From Acidobacteriota bacterium (lineage in GTDB: Bacteria; Acidobacteriota; UBA890; WLXD01), in assembly GCA_012103255.1 (NCBI GenBank), contig WLXD01000007.1, forward strand, positions 62,001 through 126,000: a DNA stretch of 64,000 nucleotides. The letters run 5' to 3'. Position numbers and translations under genes: made by a program. Under the pieces are notes generated by a model that was not told the DNA's origin, searched no databases, and saw only the letters and a list, made by a program, of their open reading frames with translations. Shown one piece after another: positions 17,889-26,890 of the stretch; position 1 is the stretch's first letter, and every line of letters begins with the position of its first letter.

Positions 17889-19715
17889 ATGATTTCCAGG
17901 CTCCGCAACATCGCCATCATTGCGCACGTCGACCACGGCAAGACCACGCTGGTTGACGAGATGCTCAAGCAGTCCGGCACGCTCGACGAACGAGCCGCCG
18001 TGCCTGACCGCGTGATGGACTCGAACGACATCGAGCGCGAGCGCGGCATCACGATCCTCTCGAAGAACACCGCGATCCGCTGGAATGACTATCGGATCAA
18101 CATCGTCGACACACCCGGTCACGCCGACTTCGGTGGCGAGGTGGAGCGCGTGCTATCGATGGTCGACTCCGTGCTCCTGCTCGTTGACGCCGTCGACGGC
18201 CCCATGCCGCAGACACGATTCGTCACGCAGAAAGCCTTCGCTCACGGCCTCCACCCCATCGTGGTGATCAACAAGATCGACCGTGAGGCCGCGCGACCGG
18301 ACTGGGTTCTCGATCAGACGTTCGATCTATTCGACCGGCTCGGCGCCACTGACGACCAGCTCGACTTCCCGGTGATCTACACCTCTGCGTTGCAAGGCAC
18401 CGCCACGCTCGACTGGCACGAGAGCGGTACGGATCTGCAGCCTCTCTTCGAGACTCTCGTCGACAAGGTGCCGCCGCCCGCGGTCGATCCGGAAGGCCCG
18501 CTGCAGTTGCAGGTCACGTCGCTCGACTACTCTTCCTACGTCGGGGCGATCGGAATCGGCCGGATCACCCGCGGCACGCTGCGACGCAACGACAACGTCA
18601 CCGTCGTCGACGCCGACGGCGCCACCCGCAAGGAAAAGGTCCTGCAGGTACTGGGGTTCCAGGGCCTCGACCGCACCGAGATCGAATCCGCGACTGCCGG
18701 CGACATCGTGGCCTTCGCAGGTATCCCGGAACCGCGGATCTCCGACACACTTTGCGATCCAGAACACGTTGAGGCGCTGTCAGCGCTCACCGTCGATGAA
18801 CCCACGATCCGCATGACGTTCGAAACGAACACATCGCCGTTCTCGGGCAAAGAGGGCAAGTACGTTACGAGCCGTCAGCTACGTGAGCGCCTCGCGCGGG
18901 AATCGCTGACCAACGTCGCCCTTCGCGTGACGCCGTTGCCCGAGGCCGAGAAGTTCGAGGTGGCGGGACGTGGCGAGCTCCATCTATCGATCCTGCTCGA
19001 GAACATGCGGCGCGAAGGTTACGAACTAGCGGTATCACGGCCTCGCGTGGTTTACCGCGACGTGGATGGCGTACGCCAGGAGCCATTCGAGCAGGTGAGC
19101 GTGGACGTCGAAGATCGCCATCAGGGAACGATGATGGAAGCCTTGGGCGCGCGCGGAGCCGAACTCAAGGACATGGTGCCCGACGGCAAAGGTCGCGTGC
19201 GGCTCGACTTCATCATGCCCTCGCGTGGCCTCATCGGGTTCCAGTCAGAATTCCGCACCCTGACTTCGGGCAGCGGCATCATGGTGCACTCGTTCGATCA
19301 CTACGGCCCGCTCAAGAGCGTGGCCCGTGTCCGCCGGCCCAACGGTGCGCTGGTGTCGATGGCACAGGGGAAGGCACTCGGATTCTCGATCTACAACCTC
19401 CAGGAACGAGGCCAGATGATGGTCTTCCCCGGCGAGGAGGTCTACGAGGGCCAGGTGGTCGGCATCAATTCACGCGACAAGGATCTTGCCGTTAACCCGC
19501 TCAAGGGCAAGAAACTCACCAACATGCGCGCCGCCGGCAAGGACGACAGCATTGCGCTGACGCCGCCGGTGCGATTCGCGCTCGAGCAGGCTCTCGAGTT
19601 CATCGAGGATGACGAACTCGTTGAGGTGACGCCAGAGTCCTTGCGGATTCGAAAGCGCCACCTCAAAGAGGTCGACCGCCGGCGCGCGGCGAAGGCCGCA
19701 GCCGCCGCGAGCTGA
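17889..19715 (+). CDS. typA: Ribosome-associated GTPase TypA/BipA
   Basis: Translational GTPase of 608 residues, the usual family length, involved in 50S assembly and stress or cold adaptation. The G motifs are intact: AHVDHGKTT (G1), RGITI (G2), [11 protein letters not shown] (G3), NKIDR (G4). Domains II, III and V follow ([21 protein letters not shown]) and the TypA-specific C-terminal region with [11 protein letters not shown] and [14 protein letters not shown]. The ATG at 17889 gives the canonical [18 protein letters not shown] start. It stands alone between the divergent PadR gene and a convergent FKBP gene, with a bidirectional hairpin after its stop. Confidence 0.98.
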   Translation: MISRLRNIAIIAHVDHGKTTLVDEMLKQSGTLDERAAVPDRVMDSNDIERERGITILSKNTAIRWNDYRINIVDTPGHADFGGEVERVLSMVDSVLLLVDAVDGPMPQTRFVTQKAFAHGLHPIVVINKIDREAARPDWVLDQTFDLFDRLGATDDQLDFPVIYTSALQGTATLDWHESGTDLQPLFETLVDKVPPPAVDPEGPLQLQVTSLDYSSYVGAIGIGRITRGTLRRNDNVTVVDADGATRKEKVLQVLGFQGLDRTEIESATAGDIVAFAGIPEPRISDTLCDPEHVEALSALTVDEPTIRMTFETNTSPFSGKEGKYVTSRQLRERLARESLTNVALRVTPLPEAEKFEVAGRGELHLSILLENMRREGYELAVSRPRVVYRDVDGVRQEPFEQVSVDVEDRHQGTMMEALGARGAELKDMVPDGKGRVRLDFIMPSRGLIGFQSEFRTLTSGSGIMVHSFDHYGPLKSVARVRRPNGALVSMAQGKALGFSIYNLQERGQMMVFPGEEVYEGQVVGINSRDKDLAVNPLKGKKLTNMRAAGKDDSIALTPPVRFALEQALEFIEDDELVEVTPESLRIRKRHLKEVDRRRAAKAAAAAS

Positions 19716-19718
19716 AGC

Positions 19719-19738
19719 GGCCGCCCCGAGGGGCGGCC
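19719..19738. terminator. Bidirectional hairpin between typA and the FKBP gene
   Basis: Perfect inverted repeat GGCCGCCCC/GGGGCGGCC with two central bases, between two convergent stops (19715 and 19746). It can serve both strands. No long T-run is present. Confidence 0.6.
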
Positions 19739-19745
19739 AGTCCAT

Positions 19746-20462
19746 CTAGCTCAGGATATCGAGAAGCTCTACCTCGAAGATCAGTGTCGCGCCAGGCCCG
19801 AACGGGCTGCCCGGGCGAGGCTGCGTGCCGTATGCCAGCTCCTGTGGAACGTAGAGCATGTACTTCGACCCCACGCTCATGAGCTGAAGTCCTTCGGTCC
19901 ACCCACCGATGACCTGGCTCAGGCCGAACTCTGCGGGCTCTCCGTCGTCGTACGACGTATCGAAGGTCTCGCCATCGAGTGTGGTGCCGCGATAGTGAAC
20001 CCGCACGCGACTGGTCGCGGTCGGCTTCGCGCCATCCCCTTCCTCGAGAACCTCAAACTGAAGTCCGCTGGCGGTGGTCGTCACCTCGGCGCGCGCGCCG
20101 TTCTCGGCGAGGAACTGTCGCCCTGCCTCAATATTCGCCGCGGTCTCCGCCTCGATCGCAGCACGCTCCAGGGTTGCGAGCGCATCGAGCCCGGCGCGCA
20201 TGCGATCGTCCTCGAACTGCGGATCCTCGCCTGCGAGACCGGCACGAAGACCGACCATGAAGGCTTTCTCGTCCATCACGGCGCTCTGCGACTGGCGGCC
20301 GGTGATCAATCCACGCGCGTAGCTACCAACAGCCTCATCGGTGTCCGCGACCGGGCCGGCATCAGCAGCCGGCGTATTGGCCGCTCCATCGGGCGCTGCG
20401 CTGCCGCAGGCCGCGATCAGCACGCAGGCTGCGCACGCAAATAGAGAACGTAGGGACTTCAT
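19746..20462 (-). CDS. FKBP-type peptidyl-prolyl isomerase, lipoprotein
   Basis: Periplasmic folding catalyst of 238 residues. The signal peptide ends in the lipobox LIAACGS, so the protein should be lipidated at Cys19. An alpha-helical FKBP_N dimerisation region (about 40-130) resembles Mip/FkpA. The FKBP domain (about 140-238) shows VRVHYRGTTLDGETFDTSY, the V-I-G-G-W active-site segment and YGTQPRPGSPFGPGATLIFEVEL. The key aromatic and Asp residues of the catalytic pocket are present. The start at 20462 is set by the signal peptide. The gene is monocistronic and convergent with typA. Confidence 0.94.
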   Translation of the reverse strand: MKSLRSLFACAACVLIAACGSAAPDGAANTPAADAGPVADTDEAVGSYARGLITGRQSQSAVMDEKAFMVGLRAGLAGEDPQFEDDRMRAGLDALATLERAAIEAETAANIEAGRQFLAENGARAEVTTTASGLQFEVLEEGDGAKPTATSRVRVHYRGTTLDGETFDTSYDDGEPAEFGLSQVIGGWTEGLQLMSVGSKYMLYVPQELAYGTQPRPGSPFGPGATLIFEVELLDILS

Positions 20463-20633
20463 GGGGGAACCTCCGAAGGTGAGCGTCGCCGCGTATCTGG
20501 AGTTCCCACGGCGCGCGAAAATCATCGTCGCTCGACGGTAGCACGGTCACTCCATGCTCACTGGCACGGAAAATCGGAGATTGATGTCGCCAAATGGTTG
20601 CCTCGCCGCCACGAGCCGTTTAGCCTCGGCGCC

Positions 20634-21077
20634 ATGCTGACCACGGACTCTGCTAAGTATGCTGTCCGCGCGATTGCGAACATGGCGGCGCGTGAGGACC
20701 TTTCGCGCCCGGTGAGCGCTGCGGAAATCGCGGACAACGAAGACCTGCCGCAGTACTACCTGGCCAAGGTCATGCAGGATCTCGTTCGTGCTCGCGTGCT
20801 GAAATCAACACGCGGTCGGGGCGGCGGGTTCATTCTTGCCGGAGACCCCGACAAGACTAGCGTCATGACTGTGCTCAACGCCGTTGAGGACATGTCGCGG
20901 TTCGAGCACGACTGCGTCCTCGGGCTGAACTCGTGCAACGACGACGCGGCGTGCCCCGCTCACGACATGTGGAAGCCGGTGCGCATAGCCCTCGTGAAGA
21001 CGCTACGCGAGATGACCGTGGCTGACCTTGCGACCGAGATGAACCGCAAAAAGGCGGCCCACGCACTCGGCCACTAG
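20634..21077 (+). CDS. Rrf2 family regulator with Fe-S type cysteine triad
   Basis: Winged-helix regulator of 147 residues. The N-terminal HTH is typical of Rrf2 (KYAVRAIANMA, QYYLAKVMQDLVRARVLKSTRGRGGGFILA). Three cysteines at 94, 101 and 107 (DCVLGLNSCNDDAACP) sit where IscR, NsrR and RsrR bind a [2Fe-2S] or [4Fe-4S] cluster, so it probably senses iron-sulfur status, nitric oxide or redox state. The start at 20634 matches the family N-terminus; the frame is open 12 codons upstream. It overlaps the convergent GCS2-CBS gene by 4 bases. No isc or suf genes are near, so the regulon cannot be read from context. Confidence 0.9.
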   Translation: MLTTDSAKYAVRAIANMAAREDLSRPVSAAEIADNEDLPQYYLAKVMQDLVRARVLKSTRGRGGGFILAGDPDKTSVMTVLNAVEDMSRFEHDCVLGLNSCNDDAACPAHDMWKPVRIALVKTLREMTVADLATEMNRKKAAHALGH

Positions 21078-22981
21078 TCGGGTCGCGGCACGACCAGATG
21101 AATGAAGTCGCGTTCGCTCACGATCCCGACGAGAGCGCCGTCGCGAACCACGGGTAGACAGTCCGCCTCCATCTCCCGCATGTGTGCCACTGCCTCGTTC
21201 GCGACGGTCTGCGGGCCGATGACCGGGGCGGCCGTGTTCATGATCGTCTCGACGGCAACTTCACCTGGCGGTTCCGCCTGTCCCTCGTGCAGGTCGTACT
21301 TGGACAGGTGCTCGATCACCTCCAGGCTCGAGATGATCCCGACATACTCGCCGTCTGAATTTTCTACCGGTACGTGCCGAACGCTCTGCCAGGTCATCAA
21401 GGCCGCGACCTGTGAGACCGACTCGTCCGGCTGCACCGTGACGAGATCCGTGGTCATGAACTCTTCAACCGTTGTCTTGTCCGCACCCATGTCCATCACC
21501 TCCCGGCCGGTTACAAGCGGCCACTCGCCTACCGCCAGTCCGGCGGCGCGCAAGTCATTCATTGCTTCCGTGAGCTTCACCATCGAACGCGCGGCGCCCA
21601 AACGGCCGGACATACCGGCCAGTGAGCGCAACTGCCAAGCAGCGCCGTTCTGTCGGTTCTCGAGCCGGCCCTCGATCACTCCGAGGTAACGCTCAACGTC
21701 GGCGCCGTCCAGGCCAGCTGCGAGAAGTGCTTGCCTCGCGGCGGGCAACATCCGCTCCAGGATCAGATCCACCGCATCGAAGCGCTGACGATCCAGCCAG
21801 ATGAACCGGGCGTCCAGCCCGAACTCTGCCGCCGCGTTGAAGTTGCGTCGCGCATCCTTGAAATCGAGACGCTCGCGCACGTCTCCGACTTCGTTGCAGA
21901 GCGCGAGAAGAGCGCCCCAGAACAACGCGGCATCGGCGACCTCATCGAGCACTGTGGGTCCCGAGGCGACCGCTCGCGCTTCAATCCTCAGATGGGGTAC
22001 GCCGCCGGTCGCCCCATAGCAGGCGCGATTCCATCGATAGACCGTGCCGTTGTGGATTTGCAGCGCACCCAATCCCGGCACCTCGCCGCGGGCCAGAAGT
22101 CCAAACGGATCTTCCGGCTTCGCGCCATGCAGCAGCGTGCGGAAACTCGCCACGTCTTCGCGGAAAAGCTGCATCACCGAGTCGTCTACCCACCGGCGAC
22201 CGAAGCTCACCCGCGCGCGACTGCTGCGCACGTCGTAGCTCGCGTGGCGTGTGTCGATCGACTGCTGGAACAGCGGAATCCTCGTTTCATGCCACAGCCG
22301 CTTGCCGAAAAGGACCGGTGAATTGGCGCAGGCAGCCACCACCGGCGCGGTCACCGCTTGAGCGCAGTTGTAGAGACGGGCGAACTCCTGCGGCTCTACC
22401 TGCAGATGGAACTGAAAACTCGTGCAGCAGGACTCGAGCATCACGGAGTCATGGCGGATCGCCAGCTCGTCGATTCCGGCTATGTCGAGGTTGTAGCTCC
22501 CTCCGGCGGCACGGGTCATCGCCTTGTCCAGCGCACGATAGCGAGGTTGCGGTGACATGTTCTCGAGCTCGAGGTCGGACTTCCGCAACGTCGGCAGGAT
22601 CCCGGTGAGGACAACACCACCACCGAGATTCGCCGCAGTGTCGTCGGCCTGCGCGACGAACCCGCCCAGGCTGTCTTCGAGTTGAGCCAGGCAGTCACCG
22701 CCGAAGCCCAACGGAGGAAGGTTGCACTCGAGGTTGTACGCCCCCAACTCCGTCGTGAAGTCGTCCGGCAGCTGCTCGAGCATCGCCATGCACGAAGGCG
22801 ATGGCCTCCAATCGCTCCCGACCAGGAACACTTCCTGCTCGGCGCCAATCCGTCGAACACCGGTCTCGATACGCTCGGTTTCGATCAGATGCTGGAGGGC
22901 TTCCAAATCGCGGGGCACGGCACGCTGCTGAGCTCGACGCGCCTCCGGGGACGACTCCGTGCGGACCCGTTGGTCTCCCAT
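21074..22981 (-). CDS. GCS2-type carboxylate-amine ligase fused to a CBS-domain pair
   Basis: A 635-residue fusion. The first about 450 residues are a glutamate-cysteine ligase 2 (GCS2/YbdK-like) ATP-grasp-related ligase, with RIGAEQEVFLV, ELGAYNLECNLPP, ESCCTSFQFHLQV and HLRIEARAV as the Glu/metal motifs. A linker leads to two CBS domains (about 515-632), each starting with the usual MTTDLVTVQPDESV or MNTAAPVIGPQTVANEA pattern; these bind adenine nucleotides and usually regulate the attached enzyme. The likely role is synthesis of gamma-glutamyl-cysteine or a similar amide, under adenylate control. No glutathione synthetase is adjacent. The amide product is inferred, not shown. Confidence 0.85.
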   Translation of the reverse strand: MGDQRVRTESSPEARRAQQRAVPRDLEALQHLIETERIETGVRRIGAEQEVFLVGSDWRPSPSCMAMLEQLPDDFTTELGAYNLECNLPPLGFGGDCLAQLEDSLGGFVAQADDTAANLGGGVVLTGILPTLRKSDLELENMSPQPRYRALDKAMTRAAGGSYNLDIAGIDELAIRHDSVMLESCCTSFQFHLQVEPQEFARLYNCAQAVTAPVVAACANSPVLFGKRLWHETRIPLFQQSIDTRHASYDVRSSRARVSFGRRWVDDSVMQLFREDVASFRTLLHGAKPEDPFGLLARGEVPGLGALQIHNGTVYRWNRACYGATGGVPHLRIEARAVASGPTVLDEVADAALFWGALLALCNEVGDVRERLDFKDARRNFNAAAEFGLDARFIWLDRQRFDAVDLILERMLPAARQALLAAGLDGADVERYLGVIEGRLENRQNGAAWQLRSLAGMSGRLGAARSMVKLTEAMNDLRAAGLAVGEWPLVTGREVMDMGADKTTVEEFMTTDLVTVQPDESVSQVAALMTWQSVRHVPVENSDGEYVGIISSLEVIEHLSKYDLHEGQAEPPGEVAVETIMNTAAPVIGPQTVANEAVAHMREMEADCLPVVRDGALVGIVSERDFIHLVVPRPD

Positions 22982-23054
22982 AGCGAATCACCTAACTTGA
23001 TGGCCCGCGCTAAAAGCGGACACCGGTATCGCAATTCGCTTACTCTACACCGCC

Positions 23055-23095
23055 GCGACCCGAGGTGCCGGTGGACACGGCCCTCCTCGGGTCGC
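23055..23095 (-). terminator. Strong hairpin after the MauG-like gene
   Basis: Perfect 11-base-pair stem GCGACCCGAGG/CCTCGGGTCGC with an inner GCCG/CGGC stem, starting 7 bases after the stop of the minus-strand gene. No T-run follows. It separates that gene from the GCS2-CBS gene downstream. Confidence 0.6.
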
Positions 23096-23101
23096 TCGAT
23101 T

Positions 23102-24469
23102 TCAGCGTGTGATCAGTCCGCTCGGAACGCTGTCCGGTACAAGCGCGCCAAGATCACGCGCGCTCGGATCCGTGAGCGAGCGCAGGAAGGCGACCAGATC
23201 GGCAACGTCGACGTTGTCGAGCCGAGATGGCCGGGCCTGGTTCGAGGCGGCAATCGCGGCGACCCGCGCCGGGTCGCTCATCACCACCAGGTCCTCGGCA
23301 TCGAGATCAACTCGTGAGGGCAGGATCAACTGGTTGGGGTCATAGGCCCTCAACTCACGGGCGGGGTCGCGATAGTGCCTGACCATGTTCGCCAGTGTTG
23401 AGTAGGCCCCGTCATGTCCGTAGGGCGCCGTCAGTTCGACGTTGCGCAGGGAAGGTGTGCGGAATCGGTAACGATCGCCGACGTTTCCGGTCACGTTCGC
23501 GCGTCCGAAGTCATCGCGCCCGTCACCACCGCCGCCGGTACCAGGACCGACCTGGGGAAGCGCGATGGAATGGAAGCGCCCGTCCGTCTGGAATGGGCCG
23601 GCGTGACAGCGCGCGCAACCAGCCTGTCCGTAGAACAGGTTCATGCCGCGGCGAGCTTGGGCCGAAAGCGCGCCCTGGTTGCCGCGCAGGAATCGGTCGA
23701 AGGGACTGTTGTCGCTGCGCAGAGCGGACATCTCGAACGCCGCGATCGCATTGGCAGCGTGAACAATGTTGATGTCCCTCGCTGCATCGACGTCGTCGAA
23801 AACCTGCCGAAACAAGGTGACGTATGCGGGGACGTTGCGGAGCCGCTTGGCCAGCCGGCCCCATACGCCGTTGTTGCCCGCCAGTCGACCGCGCGCCGCC
23901 GCCTTTGCGATCTTGTTCTCGGCACGCTGGCCGGCCATCTCCACCGTCGACGTCAGGGGGAACAGGGCCTGAGCGGCGAGGACGTTGTCCAATCCTGATG
24001 GCAGATCGTCGCCAGCAGGAGTATCGAACCCAGAATCTTGCGCGCCATCCACCGCGACGCGTCCGTCATGGAACAGCCGTCCGAACTGCCTGGCGCCCAG
24101 ATTGAAGAGCGCCGGTGAGTTGCGCGGAACCCTGGCCGGGACGCGGTCAGTTCCGGTGCCCGTAGAACGGCCAACTCCGATCCCAATCCCGCCTTCGCCG
24201 ATGGCCAGGGAGAGCGCATCCCCGCTCGCGTTGTCCGGGTGATGGCAGGTCGCACAGGAAATGTTGCGGTTGCCGCTCAGTAGCTCGTCGAAGAAGAGGA
24301 GTCGTCCGAGCTCCACCTTCGCCGTGTCGTAGTTGCCGTTTTCGCGATAGTCGGTGTCACGCACCGGACCAAAGCCGATACCGCCGGCCTGGGCACGAAC
24401 GCCGGCCGGCAACGCGACGAGGACGACGCCGATCGCAGTCGGCACGAGCCGCCGGCCTGAGTGGGTCAT
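23102..24469 (-). CDS. Di-heme cytochrome c peroxidase/MauG family protein
   Basis: Periplasmic c-type cytochrome of 455 residues. A signal peptide ends near VRAQ (27). The first heme site is ISCATCHHPDN (Cys72, Cys75, His76) and the second GCARCHAG (about 285-289). The region FRTPSLRNVELTAPYGHDGAYSTL supplies the typical distal segment and axial ligand of the family. It would reduce peroxides or oxidise protein side chains using electrons from a small cytochrome. The start at 24469 is the first that gives a clean signal peptide. It is monocistronic, with a hairpin behind it. Confidence 0.92.
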   Translation of the reverse strand: MTHSGRRLVPTAIGVVLVALPAGVRAQAGGIGFGPVRDTDYRENGNYDTAKVELGRLLFFDELLSGNRNISCATCHHPDNASGDALSLAIGEGGIGIGVGRSTGTGTDRVPARVPRNSPALFNLGARQFGRLFHDGRVAVDGAQDSGFDTPAGDDLPSGLDNVLAAQALFPLTSTVEMAGQRAENKIAKAAARGRLAGNNGVWGRLAKRLRNVPAYVTLFRQVFDDVDAARDINIVHAANAIAAFEMSALRSDNSPFDRFLRGNQGALSAQARRGMNLFYGQAGCARCHAGPFQTDGRFHSIALPQVGPGTGGGGDGRDDFGRANVTGNVGDRYRFRTPSLRNVELTAPYGHDGAYSTLANMVRHYRDPARELRAYDPNQLILPSRVDLDAEDLVVMSDPARVAAIAASNQARPSRLDNVDVADLVAFLRSLTDPSARDLGALVPDSVPSGLITR

Positions 24470-24570
24470 GCGGTCTAGAAATCTGTGCGCCAGGGTCGCG
24501 GGCGAGTGACGTTGCAATTCGAACCTCCACGGATGTCCTGTGTGCGGCATTGGACATCCCGAGGCGTGCT

Positions 24571-24600
24571 TTCATTCCGACCAACCTTCAGGCTTATGAT
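24571..24600 (+). promoter_or_regulatory. Candidate sigma70-like promoter for the small membrane protein
   Basis: TTCATT (24571-24576) and TATGAT (24595-24600) are spaced by 18 bases, followed at once by a run of eight G (24601-24608). Together with the leader fragment at 24653 this accounts for the 308-base stretch between the MauG-like start and the next ATG. Confidence 0.4.
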
Positions 24601-24652
24601 GGGGGGGGCTCCGGCAGGCCCCCAAAACCAGTCAGCCAACCGCGGAGGCCGG

Positions 24653-24777
24653 GTGCGTCATCTCGTCGAACGTCACATGGAGCGAGTGGGCTCCCGGCGC
24701 GCCTTCCTTCTCACCGTGCTCGCCATCCTGTGGGGGTCGATCGCGGTCGCGGTCGCTGGGCCGTGGGCAAAGGGGTC
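24653..24777 (+). other. Likely N-terminal part of the next gene, out of frame by one base
   Basis: A GTG with a good GGAGG site (24644-24648) 4 bases before it opens a frame coding HMERVGSRRAFLLTVLAILW and the rest of a transmembrane segment. It then runs into nonsense and stops at 24865. Adding one G to the GGGG run at 24772-24775 fuses it to the following frame (WAKG-VMETIW). I read it as the true start of the small membrane protein. Confidence 0.55.
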
Positions 24778-25146
24778 ATGGAGACCATCTGGATCACCCT
24801 GGCCCTGGCAAGCGGTGATCCCATCGACATCGCCGTGGCCGTCGTGCTCTGGATCGTCCTGCTGATCACGATCCCCCTGATTACCGCTGTGCGAGTAGTG
24901 TGGGGCGAATGGCGCGATGAACGTTGGGCCGCGCATGTGGCGCTCAATGAGCTCGAGGCGCAGTTGGCCAACGCGCGGCCTACGTCACGTCACATGGATA
25001 GTCCGCATGACCGACTCGCCCTGCGCGGCCTGGAAGCGCTCGAGACAGAATTCCTCGGGGCCCCGGCAAGCGAGGGCGACTTCCAACCGCGGGTAATCAC
25101 GCTGGCCAAAGCGCTACAGAAGCGCAACTCCGACAGCGGCGCGTAA
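24778..25146 (+). CDS. Small membrane protein of unknown function
   Basis: I do not recognise this protein. As read it is 122 residues: a hydrophobic helix at about 15-38 (VAVVLWIVLLITIPLI), then a charged, probably cytoplasmic tail with no Cys and no catalytic motif. The ATG at 24778 has no good ribosome site. With the upstream fragment restored by one G, the protein would have about 165 residues and two transmembrane helices. It ends at the bidirectional hairpin 25153-25174. Confidence 0.6.
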   Translation: METIWITLALASGDPIDIAVAVVLWIVLLITIPLITAVRVVWGEWRDERWAAHVALNELEAQLANARPTSRHMDSPHDRLALRGLEALETEFLGAPASEGDFQPRVITLAKALQKRNSDSGA

Positions 25147-25152
25147 CGCAGA

Positions 25153-25174
25153 ACGGCCGCCCAAAGGCGGCCGT
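25153..25174. terminator. Bidirectional hairpin
   Basis: Perfect 9-base-pair stem ACGGCCGCC/GGCGGCCGT with a CAAA loop between two convergent stops (25146 and 25196). No T-run; shared end for both transcripts. Confidence 0.65.
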
Positions 25175-25195
25175 CCCTAGTCGAGGTCAGTGCGA

Positions 25196-25696
25196 CTACT
25201 GCGGCTTCTGCACCAGTGGCAACTGCTGGGCAATCTGCAGATCGAGCAGGCTGGTCAGCTGGTTGTCGACCTGGGTGAAGCGGGCAGCGATCTTGGCTCC
25301 CATCGTCGCGGCGAGGCGTTCGACGAAAGCGAACTGCTGCTGCATGCGCTCTGAGCGAATCTCGAACGACGTCTGTAGCAAGGCAGCTGCCGTCGCGTCG
25401 TCCATGGTCTCGTAGCTCGCAGCGAAGTCCTTGATGAGCTCCCAGCGACGCTGGCCGAGCGCAGTCATGGCGCGATCGTATTCCGAGTACATCGGCCAGA
25501 ACGCTGCCGACTCGTCGGCACTGAACTCCATGGCCTGGCCAACGAGGTCGGCCCGCTCGTCGAGGATGTTGGCCCGCAACAGGCCCACGAAATTGTCGAC
25601 GTCTTCCTCTGTGATCTCCACAACCTGCTGAGCCTGGAGCGGAAGAGCAACGGCGAGCACGGCGAGCGCACAGGCGGTGATGAGGAACTTGCGCAT
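25196..25696 (-). CDS. Periplasmic helical protein of unknown function
   Basis: A 166-residue exported protein with a clear signal peptide (MRKFLITACALAVLAVALPL, cut after QAQ). The mature part is predicted all-helical, with a motif AAFWPMYSEYDRA followed by RRWELIKDFAASYETM. It is rich in Ala, Gln and acidic residues, without Cys or metal motifs. The size and layout recall small periplasmic Spy/CpxP-like helical proteins, but the LTxxQ motif is absent, so I do not assign it. It stands alone, ending at a hairpin. Confidence 0.75.
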   Translation of the reverse strand: MRKFLITACALAVLAVALPLQAQQVVEITEEDVDNFVGLLRANILDERADLVGQAMEFSADESAAFWPMYSEYDRAMTALGQRRWELIKDFAASYETMDDATAAALLQTSFEIRSERMQQQFAFVERLAATMGAKIAARFTQVDNQLTSLLDLQIAQQLPLVQKPQ

Positions 25697-25799
25697 GGGG
25701 ATTCTCCGTAGAATGTGAAGTTGTGTCAGATTCTAGTGAGAAGCTGCACGAGGCGTGCGCCAGCGTCTCCGCAAAGAAGCCCGCCGTGAGCATGCGGCC

Positions 25800-26873
25800 C
25801 TAGCGAACCTCAAACGGTAGTACAACGTCGGGTAGCGCCGGTCGTCCGGCGATTTCCCGGAGCGGTTCGTCGAAAAGGCGCTCGATACTGTTGCCCGCCG
25901 GATCTTCGAGATCGGCGTCAACGATCACCTCGTACGACCCAGGTCGCCACGGCTGCGCAGGCGCAAAACTCCAGCTGCGCTCCCCTACCTCGGTCGAGAC
26001 CGTGCCCTCGATCGACTCGCCACCCGCCGTGCGCACGCGGAACATGCTCGCCAGGAGGCCACGATCGAGCGCCGACTGGAACTCGATACGCAGCGTGTCG
26101 TCGGGTGCTGTTGGCGACGTGATTTCCCAATCGATGGGCTTTGGCTGCGTTCGATCGGCCGCAGTCACGGTCCAGGTCCGGCTGAATTCCTCAACCAAAG
26201 GACGACCTGCGTCATGGGGCCAATCCGGCTGGACGCGCAACGTCACGACATCTCCGGCTAGTAGCGGTGCTCCCATCTCGACGTTCGGCCCCACCTCGCG
26301 CTTCACACGACCCGGGTCGAAAAGCAGAGTCAACCGATCGTGCGCCGGACTCCACAACTCCTGCTCCGGCAAGACGAACGCGTCCTCAATTGGAGTGCCG
26401 TCAGCCCTCAATAGCTCCACGCGGTGCGCCGCATGCCCACTCGCCACGGCGCCGGAGAACTGGATGTAGACGCGGAGTAGATTCTCCGGAATCGTCTCGC
26501 CGCTCGGGAAGATGTCGAGTACGCGGGTCGCCGCACCGACCTCACCCGCCGGAACGGCAAGCACGACCGCGCCGAGCTCGCGCCCATCGACATCAAGCCA
26601 ACTTGCGCGATACGAAGTGCCGTCGCGCAACGGAAACCGCGGCGTCCAAAGCACACCCCCCTGAGCCGGAGCGGTGTCGCCGACAACCGGGGTACGCCCG
26701 GGTTCCGGAGCCTCCGGGCCCACGAACAACACAAACTCGCCCCCGGCAACCGGTCGCGAGGCCTGAATGGACCAGCCGCTGTCGTCCGATATCAGCTCGG
26801 CATCAAACGACGGCGGCGCAGGAGCGCACGCAACGACGGCGGCCGCCAGTAGCGCGACCGCCGTCGTCTTGAC
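25800..26873 (-). CDS. Ig-like domain lipoprotein with a non-canonical apparent start
   Basis: Surface or periplasmic lipoprotein of about 357 residues. The mature part carries beta-rich segments with EVGAATRVLDIFPSGETIPEN and RIEFQSALDRGLLASMFRV, as in SbsA-like Ig domains. The first standard start (GTG, 26732) would cut off 47 conserved-looking residues. Upstream, in frame and without stops, lies a lipoprotein signal, KTTAVALLAAAVVAC, preceded by GTC at 26871-26873 where ATG or GTG is expected; CTG at 26898-26900 is another option. I set the start at 26873 on this basis. It closely follows the upstream gene (17 bases), suggesting an operon. Function unknown. Confidence 0.65.
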   Translation of the reverse strand, partial: VKTTAVALLAAAVVACAPAPPSFDAELISDDSGWSIQASRPVAGGEFVLFVGPEAPEPGRTPVVGDTAPAQGGVLWTPRFPLRDGTSYRASWLDVDGRELGAVVLAVPAGEVGAATRVLDIFPSGETIPENLLRVYIQFSGAVASGHAAHRVELLRADGTPIEDAFVLPEQELWSPAHDRLTLLFDPGRVKREVGPNVEMGAPLLAGDVVTLRVQPDWPHDAGRPLVEEFSRTWTVTAADRTQPKPIDWEITSPTAPDDTLRIEFQSALDRGLLASMFRVRTAGGESIEGTVSTEVGERSWSFAPAQPWRPGSYEVIVDADLEDPAGNSIERLFDEPLREIAGRPALPDVVLPFEVR

Positions 26874-26890
26874 TCGACTCGTGTGAGTGC

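Noticed and set aside
24601-24608. Run of eight G as a possible G-quadruplex or phase-variation tract
   Set aside because: A single run cannot form an intramolecular quadruplex alone, and it lies before, not in, the reading frame. It is kept only as a possible sequencing weak spot.
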